Assembly (NCBI GenBank): GCA_963556695.1
Contig: CAUWAG010000018.1
Coordinates: forward strand, 2,790,001 to 2,854,000
DNA: 64,000 nt
DNA from: Anthostomella pinea
Taxonomy: Eukaryota > Ascomycota > Sordariomycetes > Xylariales > Xylariaceae
Direction: 5' to 3'
In this document: in pieces, positions 1-10,747 of the stretch
Numbering within the stretch: position 1 is the first letter of the stretch
Layout: every line of letters begins with the position of its first letter
The notes under the pieces: generated by a model
Told to the model about the DNA's origin: nothing
The model's database searches: none
Seen by the model: the letters and a program-made list of their open reading frames with translations, nothing else
Position numbers and translations under genes: made by a program

Positions 1-1827
1 GTAGATACAGCTCGACATCCGGTACCAGAGTTCCGACGCTGTTTTCTGCGGATCTCACACCAGCGGGTCGAAGGATGGTTGTTATAATCCGCGGACTTGG
101 CGGGCCGAGTGTACCATCGGGCCCGATCTGAGCGACCGGTGTCACGAGAAGCGGAACCACGGACCGGCAGTTTGCCTCTGCCTCCCTCTGCCGCTCTTCC
201 CTCTGCAGCTCGTGCCGCACCGATTTGAAATTGCAATTGCCGTCGTGATATTTCACTTCGCTATTTGTCATTCCTCCAGGCTCCAGGAAAGGCAAGCCGC
301 CCTCAGGGCCGCCGGCCCAGATCTTTAAGAGCCTTCCAGATCCGGGGTTCCGCTAAATTGCAAGTGCTTGCCAGATCAAGCCTGTGTTTCGCAAGCGAGC
401 GACGATGCGACGAGTGTGCATATCGAGCCTGTGCCGTATATCCGGCCAGCGCCTACTTCGACCCGTCAGACAGCCAGCCAGCACACATGAGAACACAGGA
501 CTAGAACATGGGGTATTCACCGAGCGTCGCACGACAGCAGTAACGGGCGCGGAGGGTACACGGAGTGCCAACAGTTACGCCTCGGCGGGGGTCAGAGGCT
601 CAGAATGAGGAAAGGAGAAGGAGGTACAGCAGCGATAAGTATGCATACTACCCATGCTGAGACCGACCTGCATCGCGTGAATGAATTGCGGGGGTGGGTG
701 GGAACACAATCCCACCGGCCTACACACTTCGTTTGAAGACGTACGTCCGTCGTGTCCAGTAGTAACCAGTTGCGAGCACCGAGCGAGCGAGCCAGCCTCT
801 TATAAGCCGGCGCTCGCCCCCCCCTCCCCCCCGTCGGCTTGGCAGGACGAGGAAGCGAAGCGCCCAACCGCAACCGAACTCCCTCTTCGGCACCACTCCG
901 ATGGGCTGGTACGACGCTGCTGTAGTAATGCAATAGGTGCGGCTGCGCTGGCTTACGCGGCGGGCATACAAGCTTTTCGATCATCGCAACGTTCAGTCTA
1001 TTGGTCCAATCACTGTTGCCTCGGGGGTTGTCGGGCTGGGGATCTCGCAGGGAGCTCGCGGCCTGCGGAGGTGGTAGTTGTCGTGCTGGATACCGTCAGG
1101 GCGCCGTCCGACGAAGGTCGAGGCGGCTCTTCACATCATGATCCTCAACAGCAACCTAGGCGGCTTTCCCTACCATGCGGCCAGCCATCCGCCACGTGGC
1201 AGACTACCCCGGGCGCTCAAAGAAGGTTGAACTCAGCACGACGGTCACTCAAGGGTCAACGGCAGTTGGTGGTAGTATGAATTATTATCTCGACTGAATG
1301 AACTGATGTTGCCAGCCGACGGGTACCGATGCATCCTTCCCTATTGAATTTTGCCGTTAGAAAGATGTGAGCTTGGGATAAAGACAGGAGACATCTGCGG
1401 AATGAATCTGGTGGGTCATGAACGAACCTGATTGATTGTTCCTATTAGAGAGACGCCGTCTTTCAAACGGGTACACTGGTCAATTTGCTCAAGGTTGCGC
1501 CGGAGCCTGAATTGATTCCAAGATCGATACCTTCTCTCAATCTGCTGGGTTGGGAACATGAAGTCTCGGATGATGTCCTTCAATGAGGGTTATCGATATA
1601 GTCGATCGTTGGCGACCTGTTGCCGTCCATTTCTGAATATCCGGAGCTCGAGACATGCCTTGTAAAGACATCGACTTGAGCCGATTCGGAGCTTTTCTTT
1701 GGCCTTGTTGGAGGTCAGGTGAGGTATCGATGAAGTTGGGGTAGATAAAAGTAGGTGGTGACGCCAGCTTGGAGTTGGAAGTGCTAGCTCACAGCGACCG
1801 AGGAAGCATCTGCTTGACCGCCCATCC
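1..1827. other. Intergenic, no gene recognised
   Basis: Several open frames up to about 200 codons occur on both strands (for example 681-1280 plus), but they are low-complexity, overlap one another and match no family I know. Positions about 1501-1570 carry a copy of a short sequence that recurs near 8765-8835 (listed separately). The part next to 1827 is the likely 3' untranslated region of the zinc-finger gene on the minus strand. Confidence 0.6.
1501..1570 (+). repeat. Dispersed repeat copy A (partner near 8765)
   Basis: About 70 bp here match the sequence that spans and follows the stop codon of the ubiquitin-fusion gene (about 8765-8835) in the same orientation. By eye the copies share most positions, including the block CTGCTGGGTTGGGAACA. 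Copy A is not inside an intact gene. It could be a relic of a duplicated gene end or part of an undefined dispersed element. Confidence 0.55.
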
Positions 1828-2687
1828 CTAATTACCCCATCGTTGGTGCGCCGACATCCAAGAGTTGTAAGAGTGCGGTGAAAAGTTATCACCCGTAGCA
1901 GGCGACGATGGACCAGCAATCGAAGGTCGCAAGGACGGGTCTACCATATCTTGTTCGGCACCTGGATCAAAGTAAGGGCTCCCCCATTCCGCCGGTAAGC
2001 TGCCAGTGGCTGAGTAGTTCGAGTATCCCGTGTAGCTATCAAAGCCCGAGTATTCTTGACCTGCTCAATTGTTAGCAGGCACTGGGGACAGTCCGTCCCG
2101 GATGGACTATGTGGTGTGGCAAATGTAAAGGGGACTGACCATGATTGTAGAAGTCCTGCCCTGGAGGGAGCTGACCATACGGCTGGCTAGCGGCAGTATG
2201 AGAATTACCAAAGGCACGGCTCGAAGCCAGATATGGGGACTGTTGAATGCCCTGGTCTGTACTCATGCTCCGGGAAGGCGATATGAGAGAATCGCCAGCT
2301 GATTCTGCATCAGCTCCGGCTTGCTGACCCTCCTCAGACAAGGGAGCATCAGGAGACCCCGAGGCAGTGTCTTGGGCATCGTGTGAGATGCGCTGGTGGC
2401 GAGTCAAGAGGTCGCGGCGGGCGAAGGCCGATCCACATCGACAGATGTAGGGCTTCTCCTTGGTATCTGTCGCCAGGGTTAGCTCACGCTGAGTCCAGAC
2501 CGGTGAGTCCATGACACCACGAATCGACGGTTGGGGTAGATGACTGACGCGTTCGCACGTGGCGCTCCAAGTGCTCGGACCGCTTGAAGCTTCGCCCGCA
2601 ATGCGAACAAAGGCGCTGCTGAACATTGGCAGTGGAGTCACGGCGACGGCGGCGGGCTTGGGACTGATCCATCTGCTTATCGGCCAT
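1828..2687 (-). CDS. Short C2H2 zinc-finger DNA-binding protein
   Basis: Probable transcription factor. Exons (minus) are 2687-2549, 2466-2140 and 2060-1828, giving 232 aa. Introns of 82 and 79 nt have normal borders, and the second has a CTAAC branch site. The first intron falls inside the finger linker, and splicing joins RHVRT to HTKEKP, which is strong support for the model. Finger 1 (about residues 26-46) is a normal C-x2-C-x12-H-x3-H finger. Finger 2 has C-x-C spacing (CRCGSAFARRDLL), as is common in this fungal family. An RRRR stretch precedes the fingers, and the rest is Ser/Gln/Tyr-rich and disordered-looking. Many relatives are 600-1000 aa and carry a fungal transcription-factor domain, which I do not see here, so this is either a short family type or a truncated gene. 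The start is the first ATG in frame upstream of the fingers (MADKQ). Confidence 0.82.
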
Positions 2688-5228
2688 CAAACGGTAATAG
2701 GAGTAGCAGCTGCAGGTGAAGCACTAACACCGAACCTTGGCCGCTTGGCGTCGTGTGGATGAGGAGCAAAATCTGGGTGAGATGTTGAGCCGTTGGTGTG
2801 CTGGAGAAGAGAGCCAGGGCAAAGCTTTCAACGTTGAATTGTGGGGGGCAAGGTACTAGGTTACTACTAGGGGTAGGCACTGGAGTCTGGAGTCTGGGGT
2901 CTGGAGAATGAGACTAGTAGAATCGAGACTCTGGAGACTTCAGACCGGAGACTGGAGACAAGACTGGAGACAAGACTGGATGGAGTCGTTGGAAGGGTTC
3001 AAGGTTGCCAAGTAGCCAAGTAGCCAAGGGAGAGACGACGACGCGAACAGGGGGGGCCAACATCTTTTTTGTAGTACCAGACATCACCTTGGCCAGATCA
3101 CGTACATATGCGCAGACGCCGGTGCTCCACTAATCGTCTGCACAGGGATCATGTTGGCTTGTTTCATTATACTCGCTTCTCTGCATCTCGTAAGCCAGAG
3201 GGTGCCTATTTCGACCCCTTTGAGGGGGGGTTCCGTTGTGGGGTACCACCCTGCTGCCGACATATCCCGTCCTCGCCGGCCCGCGAGGCCAATGACAGCC
3301 CGTCTCAGGGGCTGCATCACCACCGACAGCCGTTTCCGTCGCCGAAACCCTCCTTGACGTCAAGTCACTGGTTCTGGCCCCTTCACGACGTGGCCACGAT
3401 CGTCAGTCGCTTATGTGTTCTCGTGGATAGTAACTTCATTATGATGAATCACGGTCATACAGTATACCACGGTCAACCGACACGAAATCATATCACCTGT
3501 CGACGAAGCGGTAGTTCTAGGATGACATCAAAAGATGGGAACAGCATCGGAATTCTTCTATTGAATATGGTCTCACATGTCAACAGTCGGGTTCGTATCC
3601 AACGACATGGCCCTCTCCACCATTCATCCAATACCAACTTCCAAACCCAGCGGGCCGGAACAATCCCAGGCAATGACTGAGCATGGACCTGCGAATATGC
3701 ACGAGCCCAAGGTTCGTGGTCCTGGGATACCGGAAACCCCCGGACCCGGGTCACTCAAATATGATTACGACCACAGACGTCCAACAGCCACTGTCTGGCT
3801 GCTCTGGCCGCTTCATGGCGATTCGACTGGCACGCATCCTTCACACACCATTGGACCGAGGTAACGTGGAATGAGATAGAGCAGTAAGACGCACCCGGAG
3901 ATTGAAATCGGTTCATGGATATGATTCGCAATGTTTGTTTATCTAACAGACCACGCGTGTTAAACTAGCGTCTAGAGGTGCTGTGATTGAGTTTCTTGAG
4001 ACAGGAAAACCTCGAGCTAGCATATGATGAACCATTCACCCTTCCACTAGGGGCTTGTGACGTCGGGCTCCTATTTGAGAGACAGCGCCTTTCGAACAGG
4101 CAGATTTCCCTACGTTTACTCACCACCGGGGGCTCACTGCGCATCATTGTCTTGACACTCGGCCACGTTGCCCGAAAAGGTGGTATGCGGGTATGTGAAT
4201 GACCAATGTAATCTGTACCGCGGACAGAGGAGAATTATCCGGTGAAGTTTGAGGTCTGTGATGAGGTAGGGTGTCCTTGTCGTGGTGAACCTGGTGTGGT
4301 ATTCTCACGAGAACTTTTGGTGTTTTGGGGAAATGAGGGATCTTGGCTAGCGGAAGCATACTTGTGCCCTTCATGATTGCCAGATGCTCACAAATTCATT
4401 GCAAATCCGTATTATCCCTACTAATGAGATCGGAGCGGACAGAACCAGGTGTTCCTAAATATTTATTGATGTCATCGCATGGTCCACAAGAATAGTTGAG
4501 AAAAGGTGACCACCGGGTACATTTCGAGTTCATCCATCGCGTTGCACCTTTACCCCCTGCTCAAGGCAATTCGCCTCTTGAGTAGATGAATGACTTGGGT
4601 AGTTACAAGACGAACAGGTAGACTAGGCACTCGAGTGCTCATTATCTCACTCGGCCCTGGGCTTTCAACTGCCCACGAGGTTGCAGCCTTTCGCAGCTCG
4701 TCCCACTGGCTCAAAGCGAGTCAAAGACCATGCTGGGTAGATTGGTAAGGAGCGGAGTCTCCTTCTCTGCGCTGCTTTCCCAGTCGACGGAACAGTCCCG
4801 ATGGAGTTGGTGAGAAGTCAGAACTTGGGGAACGGTCAGCCTTCTGTTTGATGAAGGCTACGGGCACGTGGTTCTGGAAGCATGGTGGCCCTTCAGCTTG
4901 GGGAGATGACTTCTTGAAAAAGCGATCGAGGATGAAATCTAGGACCCAGAGCCGCTGTAAACCACCACCACTACGTTAATAACACTATGTATCTCTTGCA
5001 ACAGGCTTAGCCATCAGCTCTTATTCGTAATAAAAGTCATACGAAGCCCCAAACCAGCTGTGCAAATGGCCTGAGTCGACCAGTGTGGTTACTCCGTATA
5101 TATATGATCTGGCTACCTTGGCGTTCGTGTTCGGTTGGTGAGTTCTTAGTTGACATGGCCTCTCGCTCCTACGCTTGAGAGACAGAGCCAGGAGGTGCTC
5201 GTTTTGGTCTTGTCCACATGCTTCTTTA
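2688..5228. other. Intergenic between zinc-finger gene and transposon
   Basis: This holds the zinc-finger promoter side, with a tandem repeat at about 2880-2985, and then about 2.2 kb with no gene I can support. Open frames at 3108-3680 (plus) and 3488-3754 (minus) show no domain and no conserved-looking composition. Confidence 0.6.
2880..2985. repeat. Imperfect tandem repeats of GGAGTCT/GACTGGAGACA type
   Basis: The sequence is built from short reiterated words (CTGGAGTCTGG, GAGACTGGAGACAAGACTGG). It lies about 200-300 bp upstream of the zinc-finger start codon. It looks like slippage-type low-complexity DNA and may lie in the promoter or 5' untranslated region. Confidence 0.7.
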
Positions 5229-7164
5229 ACATCTCACCCCCCCCTGCGGACCACCCCCCCACGGACCACTCCACACCACACCACTCTCATTCAGATGAAG
5301 CCATCTACAACCACCACAGTTGCTAAATACACTAAGGTCGTGGTGTTCTAACCATAATACAGCTCCCAGAATCCGATTCCGACCCTAAATCTTCACCAGG
5401 GACCTCTTGTGGGACCTCTTCGCCTGCAGCGGAGTCCCTATAGACCCTCCTGTTCCTTAGCTCCATTTTGGTCTCCCTTATGTTAGCCATTGTGACGAAT
5501 CGTTCCCCTGGTGTTGGTTTGACTGCTTTTTGAGTGGTATTAGCCTTTTTAGCCACTTGAGCCTCAAGCAGCTCACATTTGGCCCGTAGATTTGTAATGG
5601 TAGCAGCCTGAACATCCATGGCCTTGCCAGCCTTCCGCACCAACAAGCGCTCAAAGGGCCCCCCAAAGGAAGGGTCCTTTCTTTCGAGCTTTCGAGCACT
5701 CTCCCGCAAAGCCCGGCTTCCAGAGGGTGTTGTGACAATGGTTTTAGCTACCAGCTCGAGAAAATCTGGTGTTGTGGCTCGCTCGGAAGCCTTAGGGTCC
5801 CTCTGGCGTGCCCTGGCCACCCCCTTATCCTCCAGAATCACATATTTCGACTTCAATGCCACCGCTCTGTTGCGAGGAACAATCCCAGTCTTTTTCCAGG
5901 CAATTCTGATGTTAAGGAGCGTCATTGTGTCCTTCCGGGCCTGCTCGTAGCACTCCAAAACCTCCTCCTTAGATGGCCTGAGTCCCAGACGGCCGCTGGG
6001 CGTCTCCTTGAGTAAGGTCTTCAACCTTTTCTTCACCAAATTGAAGACTCCCATATCTAACACCTGGACTACATGGGAGCAGTGAGGTTCATAAAAGATC
6101 AACCATACTTTGTTTCTTAAGCAGGTGGCTAGGAACTCGTCATTCGTGTGGGAGTCATGGCCATCACACACCAAAACCACCCATGTGTTGCCGTGGACCT
6201 CCTGAATGTGAGGAATAAAGATACGTTGAAGCCATTCTAACACAATGGGATTCGAGGTCCATCCATTGGGCGACGTAATAAACCTCCAGTCGGTGAATTT
6301 GCCCTTATTTTGGTTGCTAAATTACTGGGCTTGTACATTAACCCCCTTGAGAATCACCAGTGGCAGCAAGGTCTTACCAGATCCGCTCACACACTCTAGG
6401 GCAGTTATCCATTCACCCTTCTCGACCCCTTTCTTCATAGCCACGTTGCCGGAGGCCTCGGAGACCACCCAATGGGAGTCCCTAACCCCCTGGGCGATTC
6501 CTATTTCGTCGACGTTGTACCAGCGTGCTGGCATGAGGTTAACCACGTCAGGGGCGTCACACCAATCGAAAAAAATATTGATATTTACCGCTGTAGCACC
6601 ATTCACTCGGTTATAGTCGATAATACGAGACTTTATTATCTTAACTTCCGGGTTTCGAAACAGGAATTTGGATGCCCAATTTTCCCCTAATTCTCGAGCA
6701 TCCCCGGTGGCATAGAGCATCCGCTGGGCCATGAGACGGAACTTAGAGACCGCCGGAGAATACCCTAGCCGTGCTTGCCCCAGTGCCCAGCTTGCCAGCT
6801 TATGTTCGAGATACGGTGAGAGAGCCTGTTGGAGAGTGCTGGTCTCATTCCGCGTTGGGGTGCCAGAGATTCGTCGGTTGACGTACGAGCGACTGATTTG
6901 CCATTCGAGGGCTGACAAACGGACTGGAGCTCCGCGTTGGATGGCCAAAATGGCGGCTTCAGCTTTTATTTGACAGTCGTAAAATGACATCATGAGATTC
7001 AGCAGTGGATAAGGATTCAAATAGTGTGCTTTGTGAAAAAAAAGATGCAAAAGTGATGGTGTAGATGGTGGATCACCATAATCCTGGTGGTTGGTGAATT
7101 ACGCGTTTGTGGGTCAGAACGCGCTGGTCCGCGGGGGGGTGGTCCGCAGGGGGGTGGGAGATGT
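5229..7164 (-). mobile_element. Fot1/pogo-type (Tc1-mariner superfamily) DNA transposon
   Basis: A 1,936-bp element with terminal inverted repeats of about 38 bp. Both ends start ACATCTC and continue through a C-rich block with two copies of CGGACCA (left about 5229-5267, right about 7126-7164, a few mismatches). It is flanked by TA on both sides (5227-5228 and 7165-7166), the target duplication expected for this superfamily. It encodes one transposase on the minus strand with a single internal stop. The size agrees with fungal Fot1/pogo elements. The nearly intact ends suggest a fairly recent insertion. Confidence 0.93.
5332..6993 (-). pseudogene. Pogo-type transposase with one in-frame stop
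   Basis: About 553 codons in one frame from ATG 6993 to 5332, interrupted only by TAA at 6324-6322. The order is an N-terminal helix-turn-helix region (about residues 1-60), a CENP-B-type HTH region to about residue 130, then a DDE-superfamily nuclease core. The presumed metal-binding aspartates are visible: YNVDEIG, then VCDGHDSH, then QVLDMGVF. The C-terminal part has a coiled-coil-like segment (ITNLRAKCELLEAQVAKK) and an acidic tail. The stop follows VQAQ, where relatives commonly have Trp. A TGG to TAA change needs two G-to-A steps on the coding strand, the type RIP leaves. No frameshift is seen. Whether an in-frame ATG upstream at 7050 is used instead is uncertain. Confidence 0.88.
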
Positions 7165-7687
7165 TACTACCCATCAGTATCGTTTTCGCGATACGCCACT
7201 GGGATAAAGGTATGTACCCTTTATGGCGTGCCCGTATTGATTGCGGCATCACCAATATTCGAGAGGTTTCTCTACGAGTCTGGTACTAACCTGAGTGTCT
7301 ATGTAAATGTAGCCAGCCCCGTATGTTTCAAAACCACGGTGAACCATTGGGGCAAGAATGACCTGGTCTTCCTTTGACCTCCTGGGGAGCACCAAGGATT
7401 GTTCCCCGGACGATCTAGAAGCCCCGATCCTGCCTAAAAGGCACAGGAAGGATCAGGTTCTCTGTGGTATATGTCATAAAACCTCATATATGGTTTCAAG
7501 GTCGAGGCACATCAAAAGGTCCGAAGTATAAAACTATCCACTTCATCACCTGGGAGCACTTGAGTAAGAGAGCACGGTTTCCAGACCTCACCACGGTACT
7601 CAAGATACATAGCCCTACTTACGCCCTCCGAGTTCAACCTAAGCGTTAACAACAAGACCAGCAGCAACCACACATCGCCTCTAATAG
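7165..7687. other. Intergenic between transposon and ubiquitin-fusion gene
   Basis: About 520 bp that should hold the promoter of the ubiquitin-fusion gene. The transposon end lies about 520 bp from that start codon. No gene or clear regulatory motif was recognised. Confidence 0.5.
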
Positions 7688-8776
7688 ATGGTGCAAGACC
7701 ATTCTTCAAGCATGCAAATCTTTGTCAAAGGTACGTCTCCTTTCATTTCCGTCATCAATCAAGTAGCAAAAGCTAACTTCTAAACAGTTCTTAGGAATCA
7801 GACGATTACTTTCGAAGTGACCGAGTACACTTGCGTCGCGGAGTTGAAGAATTTGATTCAGGGGAAAACTGGCGTCCCTGCCGACAGTCAACGATTGATA
7901 TTCGCCGGAAAGCAATTAGAGGACCTTAGGATGCTTTGCGACCACGGGATCCACAGCCTGAGTACCGTTCATCAACTCCTCAGATTGAGCGGTGGCAAGC
8001 CCGCAATCTACCTCATGTCTCCAACCCCGCTGAGTGCAATTACTGTCTCCATCGCCCTCAGCCAGGAGTGGGAATTCTCAATGTTGTACCCTCTCACCAC
8101 CATTTTCATTGACGACAACGACCAGCCCGAGAAACAGTCAACTTCTTGGACTGTCTCAGTCTCACCGAATGGGACCATTTTCAACGAAGAGACGGGTAGA
8201 GAGTCATCTTACCTTTTCTGGGAGGCGACGACCGTCGTAAACGCTTCCAACCCGATTACCACTCCGAAGTCGCTTCTCGAGTCGGCCCATGACGATTCTG
8301 CCTTCATCTTCAACCCAGCCAACCCGATGGCCTTCTTCGGCGGAGCCCACATCACGATTTCGCTACCCTTCGACCGACTCGAGCCGTACCTTGACAGTGT
8401 CCTCAAGGGTCTCACCTTGACTCCAGCCATGCGAACCGAGTTCATGGTATACTGGCTGCCCTCCTTCCAACGCATTCGCGACCGTGACCAACATATCAAG
8501 TTCACCCTCGTACCCCAAGACGCCTTCAACAAGGCGGCCGAACTGACCGTCGATGGGGCAACCCCGAAAACGGTCGCTCGAATCTTCATGCTCTTTGGTG
8601 GAGCTAAGAAGCCCTACTACGGTAGTACGGGTAGTCACAGCGATGAAGAACTTGGTCAGATCGATTGGGCCGCCACGGTCGGCCTCGACGTCCAAGGCAT
8701 GAGAAATGAGTCGGCATTCCGAGTACTAGAATGGGGCGGCATGGAGGTTCCGACGTCGATGGCCGGCGGAGCCTGA
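7688..8776 (+). CDS. Ubiquitin domain fused to an unknown C-terminal region
   Basis: Exons are 7688-7730 and 7788-8776, with a 57-nt intron that splits codon 7 of ubiquitin. The ATG at 7712 begins with the canonical MQIFVK (335 aa); an in-frame ATG at 7688 would add eight residues. The first 76 residues align with ubiquitin without gaps. The hydrophobic patch (L8, I44, H68), K6, K27, K33, K48 and the end G75-G76 are kept, while K11, K29 and K63 are replaced. GG is followed by KP, so a deubiquitinase could in principle separate the parts. The remaining ~259 residues (starting [13 protein letters not shown]) are globular-looking with many aromatic residues. I recognise them only as a region found in uncharacterised fungal ubiquitin-domain proteins. 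There is no signal peptide or membrane segment. Cellular role is unknown. A frameshift near the 3' end is possible, because a repeat copy and an open frame continue past the stop. Confidence 0.85.
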
Positions 8777-8835
8777 ATTGATTCCACAACATCGATACCA
8801 TCCTCAACCTGCTGGGTTGGGAACACGAAGTCCCA
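8765..8835 (+). repeat. Dispersed repeat copy B (partner near 1501)
   Basis: This copy begins at the last codons of the ubiquitin-fusion gene and runs about 60 bp past its stop. It matches copy A near 1501-1570 in the same orientation. One extra base in this copy relative to copy A changes the forward frame within the repeat. Confidence 0.55.
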
Positions 8836-9761
8836 CCTCTATGGCCAGGTAGGATGAGATTCGAACATTGTTCTTTTGCGCCGGTGACTGCTGAGCACCA
8901 AGATCTGCATTCATTGCTTTGCATAATGTCGGCACCGTGTCATGACAGCACGACACGGCTCGTCGATCTCACATACGGCTCGTGTATTTTACTTGCGAAT
9001 GGTTGTTCGGATGCAACTTGTTGACTTCACCCATGAGTTAGGTGGCTGTCCGTAGCTGATAGGACAAAAATGGCGTAAACAAATTGACCACAGCCATGAA
9101 CCTTTTCTATTCCCTTCCCAAACAATGGCATCATCTTGTGAGCTAATGACCAGCGTGTGTCCTGCATTATCTGTACTTGTTGGTGATCTGATTGCCTCCT
9201 CCCGTCTGCTAGTGGTCAGGAAGAACTATGACCTTGGCCGTGCCCGGCAGTGAGCATGCAGGCGAGGCCATGTTTCCGTCCATCTGGTAACGTTTCTCCG
9301 TATGTACGAACTTGGCACAGAACGCCTGTTGGAACTGCGAATGCGGCGAGGAGAAGGGAGATGCGCCCTATCAGTGACTCACCCAACGGCGAAGGATGCC
9401 AGTCTAGCCGTCTTGGTACAGCAGCAGACCCTGTGATTGGGTAGACTGACTATGCCATGCAACAGGGGTAACGCTCCCCTCTCCCCTTCTTAGCACACCT
9501 TGGAAATTCCCTTCTTCCTTCTGTCCCTATAAGTTCAACGACAAACCAGATCGTCAAGAAGCCTATCACTTTCACACCTGTCGGTATCAACCTCTTCAGC
9601 CAGAAGAGTTCGTGAGCATCGGGCAAGAGCTCAGAACAACAGTGAGAAGACGTCGGCCAACTGCTCATCCGTGACCGCAATCGCAGATGCGACCCCTATC
9701 CTCGAGATCACAAGGCCGTATTCCGTCACGCCCACAAGCTCTACATACCCAAGTCAACACA
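8777..9761. other. Intergenic, no gene recognised
   Basis: The 3' region of the ubiquitin-fusion gene and the upstream region of the acetyltransferase gene. Short open frames (for example 9450-9680 minus) have no recognisable domain. Confidence 0.55.
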
Positions 9762-10747
9762 ATGGCCTCCAACCTCTCAGCCCCAGCCCTGGTAGCACCA
9801 GTCCAACCCAGCACCCCGTCCATCTCCCTCCAGACAGCCCGCCTAGAAAAAGCCAGCGCGCCCACCGACCTGCCGCCCGTGACCACGGGCACATCCGAAG
9901 CCCACATCCGAAGCCCACATCTAAGGCCTAGCCACAGCCGTGATGCGCACCTCCTCCACCGACCCGCTAACAGTCCTCTTCCAGCGGGAGAAGCTCCCAG
10001 CCGCCTCCCCGGCCCCAGACCTCGCCACCCTCCGCCAGCTCACGCACGCCTCGGCCCTAGTAAGTGACTCCAGTCATCCTCCATGTCCCGATCCGGGCAT
10101 GCCCTGCGATTAGATACCCTACATTAGCCCGTCCCTGCGACTCTTCGCTCCCTGACACACTCCCAAATCCCCCATTCCACGCCAAACTGTCCACAAAGGT
10201 TCTTCCCTAACCCAACCCCCAACTCCCAAAGACCCGCATCCGCGCCAAGATCCAGCACGGCGCCTTCGTAGCCGAAGCCGGCAATTTCGCAGCCGTGGCA
10301 TGCTGGGAGCCGCTATCGGTGCAGAAACCACTCGTCACAGATTTGAACGAAGGGGACACGTCGCGGCCGCTATTCGCAGGTTTCGCGCGCGCCATCGAGG
10401 GGATGGTGGCCGAGCACCTGCGGCCTGTAGCGGAGCGCGTGAGTGAGGGGCGGTATTGGCATCTGAGCCTAATGGCGCGGGATCCGGAGGTCGAGTATGT
10501 GCCGGGGGCGGTGAGGGCGGTGCTGGCGCCGTTTATGCGGCGGTTTGTGGAAAGGGAGATTGAGGTTGAGGGTGGGATGGCTATCGGGCCGGCGCCGGTG
10601 TGGCTGGAGGCGGGTAGCGAGAGGGCGAGGGATGTTTATGCGCATTTTGGGTTTCGGGTCGTGGATGCTGTTGAGACGGCGGGAGTTAAGACTTGGGGTA
10701 TGATTTACACGGGAGACTCGAGGGTGGAGGACGATGGTGTCGCGTAG
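9762..10747 (+). CDS. GNAT-family N-acetyltransferase, apparent frameshift
   Basis: The C-terminal two thirds are clear. Exon 9943-10059 joins exon 10232-10747 across a 172-nt intron (GTAAGT...AAAG, phase 0). The product is a GNAT-like protein with the C-terminal acetyl-CoA-fold signature VWLEAGSERARDVYAHFGFR. The likely natural start is ATG 9762 (MASNLSAPALV), whose reading ISLQTARLEKASAPTDLPPV fits the family N-terminus. That frame does not join the downstream one (LATAVMRTSSTDPLTVLFQ). Between them lies a 13-bp tandem duplication (9891-9916), a length that shifts frame. Removing one copy restores the frame but leaves a TAA, so more than one change may have occurred. If translation starts at ATG 9943 the product is 210 aa and lacks the first strand and helix of the fold. 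The substrate is unknown. Confidence 0.6.

Noticed and set aside
681..1280. 199-codon open frame on the plus strand
   Set aside because: Low-complexity composition, overlaps open frames on the other strand, no domain or splice support.
3108..3680. 190-codon open frame on the plus strand
   Set aside because: No family resemblance and competing frames on both strands; looks random in a GC-balanced genome.
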